A DNA stretch of 64,000 nucleotides from an uncultured Sutterella sp. (GCA_900544345.1 UQUR01000004.1:124001-188000), one strand, 5' to 3'. Positions 6,386 through 15,207 are shown, counted from the first letter of the stretch. The notes: generated by a model from the sequence alone, not told the origin. Program-made: numbers and translations.

Positions 6386-8860
6386 TCACAGGTAGCGCCC
6401 GGTGAGGCTTTCCGGGCAGGCCCGAATCTCAGCCGGAGTGCCTGCTGCAACAACCGTTCCGCCCATCTCACCTCCTCCGGGTCCCATATCAATGATGTAG
6501 TCTGCGTTTCGGATAATATCCAGGTCATGCTCAATGACAATGACAGTCGCTTGGTTTTGAATTAATTCATCGAAAACTTTGAGTAAAACATCGATGTCCA
6601 GAGGGTGTAGGCCGATGGTAGGTTCATCAAAAATAAAAATACTCTGACTTTGGGCTTTTCCCATTTCGCTTGCGAGTTTTAGCCGCTGAGCTTCGCCGCC
6701 GGATAATTCCGGAGTCTGTTCACCGAGTGTTAAATACCCCAGTCCCAGCTTTTTCAAAGTTTCCAGTCTTTGAGCGATAAGCTTTTTGTTGCCCGTAACT
6801 TTTAAAACTTCCTCAACATCCATGGTCATTAAATCCGGAAGGCTTTTGCCGGCAAAAACTGTCTTATCAAAAATGTTTTTTGCCTCTTCGGCGTAACGTG
6901 TCCCATTACATTGCGGACAGGTAATGTTGACATCGGGCAGAAACTGTACATCCAGGCTGATCACACCGGTTCCGTCACAAAGCGGGCAGCGTAATTTGCC
7001 GGTGTTGTACGAAAAATCTGCGGCCTTAAAGTCTTTTTCCAGGGCACTTGGCATTTTGGCAAATGCTTTTCTCAGTTCATCATGGATGTTGGCGTAAGTG
7101 GCAACCGTTGAGCGTATATTGATGCCGATGGGCGAAGCATCAATTAATTTCACTTCTGAGATTCCGTCAGCCTTAATGGATTTGATGTGTGACGGAAGTT
7201 TTTCTTTTTTAATTAAAGCATTTAAAGCCGGCACTAGGCTCTCAAGGATCAATGTGGTTTTTCCTGAGCCTGAAACGCCTGTCACAACCGTTAACTTTCC
7301 CTTTGGAATTTGAACATGAAGCGGTTTAACCGTGTGAATGCTATCTGTTGATAAATGGATGCAACCGAATTCAAAAAGTTTGTCTCGAGGGGTTGCATTT
7401 CGGGATGATCCAACGGTTTTATTTACAAAATAAGGGCCGATTTGTGACTGAGGATTTTTTGATAATGCTTCTACGGTGCCTTGAGCGATGATTCGTCCTC
7501 CTTGCGCTCCGGCGACCGGTCCTAATTCAATCAGCCAATCAGAGGCAGACAAAATTTGAGTATCGTGGTCAACCAGAACTACGGAATTTCCATCACTCAA
7601 TAAGTCATGCATTAAACCGATCAGTCCCTCAACATTATGGGGGTGTAAACCGATTGAGGGTTCGTCCAAAACGTAGAGTACACCAGTAGTGCGGTTGCGC
7701 ACGGCGCGTGCTAATTGCATTCTCTGACGTTCACCGGTTGAGAGCGTAGAAGAGGCGCGATCCAAACTCAGGTAGCCCAATCCCAAAACAAGCAAACGTT
7801 TGGCGGTCGCTTTAAAAGAGTCAACGATACTTTGGGCCATGGGGCGCATGGAATCGGGTAAAGAAGAGGGGACAGTGTCAACCCAAGTATTGAGCTCTCC
7901 CAAAGTCATGTGGGTTGCTTCATCCAATGAAATACCTTTAAGCTTCGGTATCCTGGCCGCATCATTTAAGCGGGAGCCGTGGCAATGAGGACAGACTTCT
8001 TGCTTGAGAAATTTCTCAACCCGCTTCATGCCTTTTTCGTCTTTGACTTTGGCGAGGGCATTTTCAACGGTATAAACGGCGTTGTAGTACGTGAAATCCA
8101 GTTCTGCCGTTTGCTCAGAATTTTTTGCCCGATAAAGAATATGTTTTTTAATGGCAGGACCATTAAAGACGATGTCTTTTTCTTTTTCGGTTAAGTCTTT
8201 GAAAGCGATGTCAGTTCTTACACCCATTGCACGGCATACATCAGTCATCAAAGACCACATCAAAGAATTCCAGGGAGCAACAGCTCCTTGATCAATTGAC
8301 AGAGATTCATCGGGCACTAGTGTAGTGCGATCAACAGTTTGAATCGTGCCGGTTCCTGAGCAGAAGCGGCACGCCCCTAGGCTGTTAAAGGCTAGTTCTT
8401 CAGCAGAAGGCGCAAAAAAATCGGCTCCGCAAATTGGACAGTGTAATTTTTCACCTGCAGCAACTGCCAGTGAAGGTTCCACATAATGGCCGTTCGGGCA
8501 GCGATGAGAGGCCAATCGAGAAAACATTAATCGAAGACTGCTGAGTAATTCCGTACCGGTGCCAAATGTGCTACGAATTCCTGGAACAGAAGGTCTTTGG
8601 TGTAGAGCTAAAGCAGCAGGTACATAGAGCACTTCGTTGACCTGAGCTTTACTGGCTTGTGTCATACGACGACGCGTATAGGTTGATAGCGACTCAAGAT
8701 AGCGTCTGGAACCTTCGGCGTATAACACTCCGAGAGCAAGAGAGGATTTTCCGGATCCGGAGACACCGGCAATGCCGACAATATTGTTGAGCGGGATATC
8801 GACATCAATATTTTTCAGATTGTGTACTCGGGCTCCGCGAACCTTAATGCAGTCAACCAT
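6386..8860 (-). CDS. UvrA-like excinuclease ATPase lacking the UvrB-binding domain (UvrA2 class)
   Basis: Paralogue of the DNA damage-recognition ATPase UvrA. It has two ABC modules: Walker A GVSGSGKSS at about residues 32-40 and GVSGSGKTT near 525, signature LSTGERQRMQLA and LSGGEAQRLKLA, plus zinc-binding Cys pairs (CPICG/CRFCSG, CPHCHG, CPLCDG/CPQCNG). At 824 residues it is about 115 shorter than canonical UvrA. The missing part is the UvrB-binding region: the frame goes from HRCPNGH straight to the first zinc module. Such class II proteins are linked to tolerance of DNA-intercalating drugs and some lesions rather than to standard excision repair; that role is inferred. The canonical uvrA is not in the window. 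Confidence 0.88.
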   Translation of the reverse strand: MVDCIKVRGARVHNLKNIDVDIPLNNIVGIAGVSGSGKSSLALGVLYAEGSRRYLESLSTYTRRRMTQASKAQVNEVLYVPAALALHQRPSVPGIRSTFGTGTELLSSLRLMFSRLASHRCPNGHYVEPSLAVAAGEKLHCPICGADFFAPSAEELAFNSLGACRFCSGTGTIQTVDRTTLVPDESLSIDQGAVAPWNSLMWSLMTDVCRAMGVRTDIAFKDLTEKEKDIVFNGPAIKKHILYRAKNSEQTAELDFTYYNAVYTVENALAKVKDEKGMKRVEKFLKQEVCPHCHGSRLNDAARIPKLKGISLDEATHMTLGELNTWVDTVPSSLPDSMRPMAQSIVDSFKATAKRLLVLGLGYLSLDRASSTLSTGERQRMQLARAVRNRTTGVLYVLDEPSIGLHPHNVEGLIGLMHDLLSDGNSVVLVDHDTQILSASDWLIELGPVAGAQGGRIIAQGTVEALSKNPQSQIGPYFVNKTVGSSRNATPRDKLFEFGCIHLSTDSIHTVKPLHVQIPKGKLTVVTGVSGSGKTTLILESLVPALNALIKKEKLPSHIKSIKADGISEVKLIDASPIGINIRSTVATYANIHDELRKAFAKMPSALEKDFKAADFSYNTGKLRCPLCDGTGVISLDVQFLPDVNITCPQCNGTRYAEEAKNIFDKTVFAGKSLPDLMTMDVEEVLKVTGNKKLIAQRLETLKKLGLGYLTLGEQTPELSGGEAQRLKLASEMGKAQSQSIFIFDEPTIGLHPLDIDVLLKVFDELIQNQATVIVIEHDLDIIRNADYIIDMGPGGGEMGGTVVAAGTPAEIRACPESLTGRYL

Positions 8861-8923
8861 CTCTGCTCCTTGATCATCTGCGACATTTTTATTATCGACT
8901 TAAAAAAGCTTGATGCCAAATTG

Positions 8924-8959
8924 AAAAAAGCCCGTAAAGACTGTTAAATCTTTACGGGC
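8924..8959 (-). terminator. Intrinsic terminator after the AbgA-like hydrolase
   Basis: Eleven-pair stem GCCCGTAAAGA (8930-8940) / TCTTTACGGGC (8949-8959), then a six-T run on the minus strand (8924-8929). Strong. Confidence 0.92.
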
Positions 8960-8979
8960 GCGTCAGCTAAAAGACTGCG

Positions 8980-10254
8980 TTACTTCATCAGGCGAGTGAG
9001 CATTTCAGAGTAAATATTGACACCGATGTCCAAAGAACTTTCATCGATATCAAAGTCAGAAGTATGATGTCCGCCCGTGCGATCAGAACCTAACACAAAG
9101 TAAGCGGCTTTACCGCCGTGGGCCTGAACACGACGCGCGAGGATCGTAGCGTCTTCCGAGCCGCCGAAATTGACTTCGTGCAACACCTTCTTCACTCCAT
9201 CGGTATGGGCGCAGACATCATCGAGCATATCGACCAATTCTTTGTCGTTGAAAAGATCAACCGCTTCGCCCATCTTTTCGATGTGGTATTCAACAGAGAA
9301 GCTCTTTGCAACGCCTTCGACAATATTTTCCGTTTCACTTGCCATGAATTGATTGATTTCTCCGGTTTCTCCGCGGACTTCCATGACAAGTTTTGCGTTT
9401 ACAGGGATAACATTGCGGCCTTCACCGGCGGTGATCTTACCGACATTAACTCGTGTCATGCCGGCGCCGTGACGCGGGATACCCAAGAGCTGTGTGACGC
9501 AGTGGCAGGCTGCCGCCAAAGCATTGCGTCCGGCGTTGGGTTCGATACCGGCGTGAGCCGGGCGACCCTTAAAGGAAATATCGTATTTGGTGGTGCAAAG
9601 GAAGCCCACGGGGCTTGTGATGATTTCTCCGGACTTAGCCATCATGGCAATATGGCTCGAGAGGAAGTAATCACAATCGTCCACAATGCCGCTCGCGGCC
9701 ACCGCCGCTGCACCGCGCACGCCTTCTTCGGCCGGTTGGAAGACAATCTTTAATTTACCGTTTAATTGGTCCTTGTGTTCCATTGCCCAGCGAGCAATAG
9801 CCAAACCGGTAGAAATGTGAGAGTCGTGGCCGCAGGCATGCATTAAACCGGCGCGCTTAGATGCCCAGCCTTCTTTGCTTGCACGATGTTCCGGCGAGGG
9901 ATTTTCCTGGACATTATTGCAGTCGATATCAAAACGCAGGGCAACAGTGGGACCGGCACGACCCGTATCAAGGACGGCTACACAACCGGTTAATTCCTGC
10001 ATCTCATCTAACAGAGACTGTTCTACGCCACGCGACTTTGCAGTTTCAATGGCTTGAGCAACTAATTTCGGATCGCGTCCCAGGCAATCCTTGCGGGATA
10101 CGACCTTTTCACCCATCAGCACTTCGTAGCCCAATTCACGAAGATGCTTAACAATAAAAGCCGTTGTACAGAATTCCGTCCAGCCTTCTTCCGGGAATTG
10201 GTGCAATTCACGTCGAATGCTGATCAGTTGATCATGGTAAGCACATTGAGTCAT
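8980..10254 (-). CDS. M20-family amidohydrolase, AbgA-like
   Basis: Zinc-dependent amide hydrolase of peptidase family M20. Sequence resembles E. coli AbgA, a subunit of p-aminobenzoyl-glutamate hydrolase: RRELHQFPEEGWTEF near the N-terminus, the metal motif MHACGHDSH at about residue 140, QPAEEG carrying the catalytic glutamate, and GSEDATI near the C-terminus. The start at 10254 is chosen because GGAG lies nine bases upstream; the longer frame begins with TTG. E. coli AbgA works with AbgB and transporter AbgT, but no abgB-like gene is adjacent. The next gene upstream is a DcuC-family carrier. The true substrate (an N-acyl amino acid or dipeptide) cannot be read from sequence. Confidence 0.85.
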   Translation of the reverse strand: MTQCAYHDQLISIRRELHQFPEEGWTEFCTTAFIVKHLRELGYEVLMGEKVVSRKDCLGRDPKLVAQAIETAKSRGVEQSLLDEMQELTGCVAVLDTGRAGPTVALRFDIDCNNVQENPSPEHRASKEGWASKRAGLMHACGHDSHISTGLAIARWAMEHKDQLNGKLKIVFQPAEEGVRGAAAVAASGIVDDCDYFLSSHIAMMAKSGEIITSPVGFLCTTKYDISFKGRPAHAGIEPNAGRNALAAACHCVTQLLGIPRHGAGMTRVNVGKITAGEGRNVIPVNAKLVMEVRGETGEINQFMASETENIVEGVAKSFSVEYHIEKMGEAVDLFNDKELVDMLDDVCAHTDGVKKVLHEVNFGGSEDATILARRVQAHGGKAAYFVLGSDRTGGHHTSDFDIDESSLDIGVNIYSEMLTRLMK

Positions 10255-10325
10255 GATTCGTTTCTCCAAACCAAAATCATAAATTTCGAGAGGAAATCCT
10301 CTTCCTCACGAAAATTGTAGTCCTG

Positions 10326-10359
10326 AAAAAAAGAGGGGAAGCATTAATCTTCCCCTCTT
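10326..10359 (-). terminator. Intrinsic terminator after the DcuC-family gene
   Basis: AAGAGGGGAAG (10331-10341) pairs perfectly with CTTCCCCTCTT (10349-10359), with a T-run on the minus strand. It separates the carrier from the downstream AbgA-like gene, so the latter may depend on read-through or on its own promoter. Confidence 0.9.
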
Positions 10360-10391
10360 TTGAGTTTGGTTAAGTTCTGTGTCTGATGAGA

Positions 10392-11663
10392 CTAGACCAT
10401 GAACAAAGCCAGGACGAACACGCAGATCGTGCAGGGCAGAGCCGTGCGCTTAGCGACGTCCATCGGGTTAGCCATAGCGATACCGGAAACCACAACCATA
10501 GCACCGGCAATCGGGCTCATCGTACGACCCAAGGCACCGGTCAAGAAGGCCAAGGCACCCAAGGACTTGATTTCCATACCGAATTCAGGAGCATGCGGCG
10601 TGACAGCTTCGTTGAAGGCCATCGTAGCGGCGTCGCCGGAACCCGTGATCGTACCCATGATCCACGGACCGAGAGAGCCACCCCAGCGAGCGATATCATT
10701 GGAGTGCTTCAGAACGTCAACGAACGTGTCGATCAAACCGGTAGCGCGCAAACCGGCGGCAAACACACCGGCGGCAATGATGATACCCATCACATCAGCG
10801 TAACCCTTGCCCATACCGTTGAAGAAGCGCTTTGAGAATTCCTGCGGATCCGTACGGTCAGTAGCAAAGGAGAGCAACAGCGTGATAACGGCACCCATGA
10901 CCATGGCCTGTGCCACACCCATCTTGATGACAGGCAACCAAACGTTACCGACAACGAGGATCGTGATCGGAACGAGCGGCATGATAGCCTTAAGGGCATT
11001 GGGCTTAAAGGGCTTGTCGTCCTTCTTCGCTTCAGTTTCAACCTTTTCGCCCTTATGGTCACCTAAAACCATGCAGACGACGAGCAAGCCGACCACAACG
11101 ATGGCGCCGCAGAGGATAGACCAGAAGGCGTGATAAGCAATGAAGTCCATCACGTCGATGCCGGCCATTTCAGCAACGAACGGGTTGTGAGACGTACCCG
11201 GAGAGAGGTAAGAACCGATCGTACCACCCATCACGGCAGCAGCGGCAGCGGCGGGTTTGATACCGGCACGCAACATCACCGGAATCAACGTAGAACCCAC
11301 GGCAGCAGCACAACCTGCAGCAGACGGAATAGCAATGTTAATGAAGAAGGTCACTGCCGTGCAGATCGGGATCAGGAAGACGCCCAAACCACGGATCGGA
11401 GCGGCCAAGTAGTGAACAAGACTGCGGTCACATTCGGTGTAGTTAGCAATGAAAGCGAAACCCATCGAAGAGCAGATTGCCATCACCAAGGAGTTATTGG
11501 TCATGGACTTAGCAAACGAATTCAACGCACTCATCGGATCCATGGATACCAAGCAGAGCACGAAACCGGCTGTAAAGAGCACGAGACGCGTTTCCAATCG
11601 TTTGATCAAGGCATACACCGTCAAAATCGTAACGGCAATTGCCAACCATTCAAGCAACGACAT
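10392..11663 (-). CDS. DcuC-family anaerobic C4-dicarboxylate carrier
   Basis: Inner-membrane carrier of about 423 residues, almost entirely hydrophobic with about 12 predicted helices. Resemblance to DcuC is seen in the GGTIGSYLSPGTSHNPFVAEM-type segment around residue 160 and in the GSGDAATMAFN segment near 345. E. coli DcuC mainly exports succinate during fermentation. The start at 11663 (MSLLEWLAI) is chosen for the AGGGA site; a GTG 30 bases upstream lacks one. Next to an AbgA-like amidohydrolase and opposite an N-carbamoyl-amino-acid hydrolase-like gene, it could instead import or export an amino-acid-like acid. Family firm, substrate open. Confidence 0.85.
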   Translation of the reverse strand: MSLLEWLAIAVTILTVYALIKRLETRLVLFTAGFVLCLVSMDPMSALNSFAKSMTNNSLVMAICSSMGFAFIANYTECDRSLVHYLAAPIRGLGVFLIPICTAVTFFINIAIPSAAGCAAAVGSTLIPVMLRAGIKPAAAAAAVMGGTIGSYLSPGTSHNPFVAEMAGIDVMDFIAYHAFWSILCGAIVVVGLLVVCMVLGDHKGEKVETEAKKDDKPFKPNALKAIMPLVPITILVVGNVWLPVIKMGVAQAMVMGAVITLLLSFATDRTDPQEFSKRFFNGMGKGYADVMGIIIAAGVFAAGLRATGLIDTFVDVLKHSNDIARWGGSLGPWIMGTITGSGDAATMAFNEAVTPHAPEFGMEIKSLGALAFLTGALGRTMSPIAGAMVVVSGIAMANPMDVAKRTALPCTICVFVLALFMV

Positions 11664-11972
11664 GAGAAATTCCCTGTAAAAGGTTAAAAACACGAGAAAT
11701 TGCCGCTCTTGACGGCGGTTTTCTCACTGCGTTAAGTATCCTACACTTTGACAAACTTTGACCATAGGGGAATCCCTGTAACGAGTGGTCTAAACAAAAG
11801 AAGTTTGTAAATTTCGGGTGTTCTTTGATTCAAAACAAAAAAAGCAGAACGCCTTGGCGAGCAAAAGTGAGCAACACTCTGATTTAAAAGTATTTAATAC
11901 AGAGTTAAGCTTCTCTTTTCGGTAAGAATATCCCTAAAATGGGACTGTTTATTAATTTCTCGGAGACAAATG
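11664..11972. other. Divergent intergenic region, no gene recognised
   Basis: About 310 bases between the DcuC-family gene (minus) and the M20 hydrolase (plus), so it must hold both promoters. TTTGAC occurs twice in tandem at about 11747-11764, which could be part of a regulator site. I see no convincing consensus promoter, RNA fold or small ORF. Confidence 0.4.
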
Positions 11973-13241
11973 ATGTCAGAGTTACAGCAAAAAGGGTTGG
12001 AATTTGCCAAGCAAATTTTTGATGATATCCGCGAAATGAGCAAAGACGTTCAGGGCGTAACGCGTCAGGCCTTCTCGGCTAAAGAAACCGAGGTGCTTGA
12101 GTATCTAAAAAAAATCGGCGAAAAATTGAATTTGGAAATCGTTTCGGATCGTGCCGGCAATGTTTGGATGACTTTGCCCGGTAAAGATCGTACCTTGCCT
12201 GCATTTGTCGCCGGCTCCCATGTTGACAGCGTTCCTCAGGGCGGTAACTACGACGGTCTTGCCGGCGTTACGGCAGCGCTGACTGTTGCTTGGTGGATGC
12301 GTGAACAAAATTATCAGCCCGCACGTGACTACACCGTGCTGATGATGCGCGGCGAGGAAAGTTCCTTTTTCGGCAAGGCCTACATGGGCTCGCTCGGCAT
12401 GTTGGGTAAATTGACTCAAAAGGATTTGGCTTTAAAGATTCGTGACGGTTCCTGCACTTTAGCTCAAGCTATGCAGTCCTGCGGGATTGATACCGATGCC
12501 GTTTCAGGCGGCAAACCGTTGATCGATACCGATCGTATTGCAGCTTTTGTTGAACTTCATATTGAACAAGGACCGACACTTGATGCTCAAAAAGAAGCTC
12601 GCGCAGGTATCGTGACCGGTATTCGTGGCAATATTCGCCATAAAGCTGTTCGTATTTTGGGTGAAGCAGCACACTCTGGAGCCACTGACAAACCCTATCG
12701 TCACGATGCCTTGATGGCTTTTACCGATTGGATGCAGCGTGTGGATCGTGCCTGGGATCGTTGGCTTATTCAGGGTAAAGATCTTGTGTTTACTGTGGGT
12801 GTGCTAAAAATGGCTTCAAGCGCAGCCATCTCTGTTATTCCCGGTGAAGTGACCTTCTCTGTGGATATCCGCAGTTTAAGTGCTGAAACTGCTCAGCAAT
12901 TCCACAAATTAATGAAAAAATACGGTGAAGAAGTAGCCGAAGAGCGCGGCGTGAAAATTGAATACGATCAGGCGTTACTCACTGCCCCTTCAGGTGTTGA
13001 TGCTAAGTTGAGTGAACATTTGCAAGCCAGCGCTAAAGCCGAAAATGTTCCCTGTATGCGTTTGGCATCAGGAGCCGGTCATGATTCAGCTGTTTTAGGC
13101 AACAACGGTATCCCTGTTGCCATGATTTTTGTGGCCAATCAGTTGGGATCGCACAATCCTCATGAAGCCATGAAGATGGAAGATTTTATGCAGGGAACGG
13201 ATATTTTGTGGGCAGCCGTCTCTCACTTTGATGGTCAATAA
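11973..13241 (+). CDS. M20 hydrolase, N-carbamoyl-L-amino acid hydrolase/allantoate amidohydrolase family
   Basis: Metal-dependent amidohydrolase of the HyuC/AllC group, which removes carbamoyl groups from N-carbamoyl amino acids, beta-ureidopropionate or allantoate. Diagnostic segments: GSHVDSVPQGGNYDG at about residues 80-94 (metal His and Asp), MRGEESSFF at about 127-135, ELHIEQGP near 194-201, and SGAGHDS near 365. GGAG lies seven bases before the ATG at 11973; an ATG three bases earlier has tighter spacing and is possible. Divergent from the DcuC-family carrier, suggesting use of ureido or amide compounds. Several family activities are possible and sequence alone does not choose among them. 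Confidence 0.83.
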   Translation: MSELQQKGLEFAKQIFDDIREMSKDVQGVTRQAFSAKETEVLEYLKKIGEKLNLEIVSDRAGNVWMTLPGKDRTLPAFVAGSHVDSVPQGGNYDGLAGVTAALTVAWWMREQNYQPARDYTVLMMRGEESSFFGKAYMGSLGMLGKLTQKDLALKIRDGSCTLAQAMQSCGIDTDAVSGGKPLIDTDRIAAFVELHIEQGPTLDAQKEARAGIVTGIRGNIRHKAVRILGEAAHSGATDKPYRHDALMAFTDWMQRVDRAWDRWLIQGKDLVFTVGVLKMASSAAISVIPGEVTFSVDIRSLSAETAQQFHKLMKKYGEEVAEERGVKIEYDQALLTAPSGVDAKLSEHLQASAKAENVPCMRLASGAGHDSAVLGNNGIPVAMIFVANQLGSHNPHEAMKMEDFMQGTDILWAAVSHFDGQ

Positions 13242-13256
13242 ACCTAATGAACCGAT

Positions 13257-13280
13257 GGCGTGCCGTGTAAGCGGCACGCC
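13257..13280 (+). repeat. Inverted repeat just upstream of the NarL-type regulator
   Basis: Perfect nine-pair stem GGCGTGCCG (13257-13265) / CGGCACGCC (13272-13280) with loop TGTAAG. No T-run follows, so it is not a standard terminator. Its right arm ends eight bases before the ATG at 13289, where a Shine-Dalgarno site would be expected and none is seen. Confidence 0.75.
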
Positions 13281-13288
13281 GCAACGTC

Positions 13289-13954
13289 ATGATTCAAACT
13301 GAAGAAAGCAGTAAGAAAAGCAGTGTAGTGATTGTGGATGCCTCACCTTTATTCAGGGAGGCTCTTGCCAAACTGCTTCACGATGACAGCGACTTCGGCA
13401 ACGTAGCTGAAACCGGAGACAAGCAGTTGGGGATGTTTTATATTGACAGACTTCAGCCTGATCTTGTCATTGTGGACATGCACATGAAAAAAGGGGCTGC
13501 AATTGAACTTTTGCGTTACGCAAAAAGTCTGCATCGACCGGCTCGCGTCGTGATGATGACCGATCGCGATGACAGTGAGGAGCTGATGGCCACGGTCCAG
13601 CTTCAAGCCGAAGGTTATTTATCTAAGTTGATTGAGGTCCCGGAACTGTTATCTCAAGTAAAAAGAGTCTGCAGTGGAAAAGTTGTTGTCAGCAATCGGC
13701 TAATGGCGGCTTTAACTCGCGCTTTCAGAGATGACACCGGAGAAGTGGATCGTGATTTAAACTGCCTGACAAGCCGTGAAAAAGACGTCCTGAAATGTCT
13801 TTCTATCGGAATGAGCAATCAGCAAACAGGGGAATATTTATCCATACAGCTCGGAACCGTTAAAGTGCACGTGAAGCATATCCTGAAAAAAATGGGATTC
13901 GCCTCACGTACTCAAGCAGCTTTATGGGCCCGTGACCGCGGGGTCACTATTTAG
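13289..13954 (+). CDS. NarL/FixJ-type response regulator, orphan
   Basis: Receiver domain followed by a LuxR-type DNA-binding domain. The receiver has VIVDASPLFRE near residues 14-24 (only one of the usual acidic pair) and VIVDMHMKK near 60-68 with the likely phosphorylated Asp. The switch lysine region reads YLSKLIEV. The C-terminal helix-turn-helix (LTSREKDVLKCLSIGMSNQQTGEYLSIQ region, about 157-185) is standard, including the TVKVHVKHILKKM recognition part. No histidine kinase is adjacent. A stable hairpin covers its translation start region. It ends tail-to-tail with the DUF4156 gene, overlapping by four bases. Confidence 0.88.
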   Translation: MIQTEESSKKSSVVIVDASPLFREALAKLLHDDSDFGNVAETGDKQLGMFYIDRLQPDLVIVDMHMKKGAAIELLRYAKSLHRPARVVMMTDRDDSEELMATVQLQAEGYLSKLIEVPELLSQVKRVCSGKVVVSNRLMAALTRAFRDDTGEVDRDLNCLTSREKDVLKCLSIGMSNQQTGEYLSIQLGTVKVHVKHILKKMGFASRTQAALWARDRGVTI

Positions 13955-14298
13955 CGGCAAATATAGGCGCGTCCGACGTGAGTGATATTTTCCAAAGAGT
14001 TCTCATCGTCGGTTGAGTTGATCGTTTCGGTAATAACCACAACATTGGCACCAAGCTTTGCTGCTTCATTTCGCAAATCATTTCTGGCGCCGAGCGCTAA
14101 ATTTCTGTTAGTCGTCCAACCGCCTGTGAGCCAATTACCCTGAGATCCGACAACCTCTCCCTGGTAAGTGCATTGAAATTGAGTCGGAAGACTCTGAACA
14201 ATCACAACCTTTTGAGCTTGAGGGGACACTGAATGAGCCATGCAACCAGTTAATACAATGGCAGAGATTACAGTTGCTGCAAAAAGTGTAAGACGCAT
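13951..14298 (-). CDS. DUF4156-family lipoprotein
   Basis: Predicted 115-residue lipoprotein: signal sequence of about 18 residues ending in LTGC (lipobox, Cys19). The mature part carries CTYQGEVVGSQGNWLTGG (about residues 43-60) and the NRNLALGARNDLRNEAAKLGANVV block, typical of DUF4156 proteins. Function unknown; likely anchored in the outer or inner membrane facing the periplasm. It overlaps the stop codon of the convergent response regulator by four bases. Confidence 0.8.
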   Translation of the reverse strand: MRLTLFAATVISAIVLTGCMAHSVSPQAQKVVIVQSLPTQFQCTYQGEVVGSQGNWLTGGWTTNRNLALGARNDLRNEAAKLGANVVVITETINSTDDENSLENITHVGRAYICR

Positions 14299-14357
14299 AT
14301 TGAATCCCTAAAGAATCGTTTATCTAAGAGAGTGTATCCCAGGGATAAAAAAAGCAC

Positions 14358-14386
14358 AAAAAAAAACGCGGCCCGAAAGCCGCGTT
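14358..14386 (-). terminator. Intrinsic terminator after frdC
   Basis: AACGCGGC (14365-14372) pairs with GCCGCGTT (14379-14386), followed by about nine T on the minus strand. Strong; it closes the frdC transcript with no frdA or frdB behind it. Confidence 0.92.
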
Positions 14387-14415
14387 AAGTATTAATCAGT
14401 TATGTCAACTGAATA

Positions 14416-15207
14416 TTACTTCCACCAGTTGTTAACCGGTTCGTACTTGACAATCGGTTCACCGCTTTCAACAAGGGCCTTACCGTTGCTGTAGTACGTC
14501 CACATAGTCATAGAACCGCAAGCGATCATCAAAACGACTACGCAGTACATGATCTTACGGAGGGCTTCACGATTACCGGCGAGAACGTCCCACTTAACAG
14601 CCAAGCGATACAAGCCGATCATGCCGTGCAATTCAGTGGCCACCAAGAAGACGAACGTCCAGAGCAGACCGTTATGATAGGTGTGAACAGAGGAGAAGTT
14701 CGGGCCAATAGCTTCCGGATCAAGGATCATCGGGGTAACGTGCGGGAAGACCATACCGGTCAAAATCACAGCGGTAACGATCTGAACAATCCAGAGGGTG
14801 GTGTCGCGGTGAGCGATGAATTGATATTGGCTCTTGATGTTGTGGAACATACGATAGCTCGTCGGGAAACGACGCAAAGCCATCAAAGCGTGGATGATCA
14901 CCAAGAGGGTGATAGCGCCGATTAAGGCAACGTGCATCCAGGCATGTTCTTCACCGTCGAAAATATAGCCGCCGGAGAAGGCCACTAAGTTCCAGAACAC
15001 GTCCTTGCCCAATTGAATGGAGCTCGTGAAAGCCATGTGGCAGAACAAGAAGATACCGAGCAACAAGCCCGTCACAGACTGGGCAACGTCGCAGTAAGCC
15101 GGCCATCTGCTCTTACGCTTGGCATTGCGTAATTCCACACCGGCGATGACTTCTTCAGACGTCGGGGTGTTGGAATATTTTTCTTGATCAGAGGTATACA
15201 TCGACAT
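14416..15207 (-). CDS. frdC: Fumarate reductase/succinate dehydrogenase cytochrome b subunit, Wolinella type
   Basis: Di-heme membrane anchor that exchanges electrons between menaquinone and the flavoprotein/Fe-S subunits of fumarate reductase. The 263-residue protein aligns well with Wolinella FrdC: SVTGLLLGIFLFCHM with a heme-binding His, HALMALRRFPTSYRMF, HRDTTLWIVQ and VATELHGMIGLYRLAVKW, the last holding another heme His. Five hydrophobic helices are visible. In Wolinella and relatives frdC heads a frdCAB operon; here a strong terminator follows and frdA/frdB are absent from the window. A possible leader peptide (15282-15323) and paired palindromes (15421-15483) lie upstream. Confidence 0.9.
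   Translation of the reverse strand: MSMYTSDQEKYSNTPTSEEVIAGVELRNAKRKSRWPAYCDVAQSVTGLLLGIFLFCHMAFTSSIQLGKDVFWNLVAFSGGYIFDGEEHAWMHVALIGAITLLVIIHALMALRRFPTSYRMFHNIKSQYQFIAHRDTTLWIVQIVTAVILTGMVFPHVTPMILDPEAIGPNFSSVHTYHNGLLWTFVFLVATELHGMIGLYRLAVKWDVLAGNREALRKIMYCVVVLMIACGSMTMWTYYSNGKALVESGEPIVKYEPVNNWWK

Noticed and set aside
10386..11687. Long plus-strand frames opposite the DcuC-family gene (up to 185 residues)
   Set aside because: Their composition (rich in His, Arg, Thr) and lack of ribosome-binding sites mark them as antisense shadows of a GC-biased membrane protein gene.
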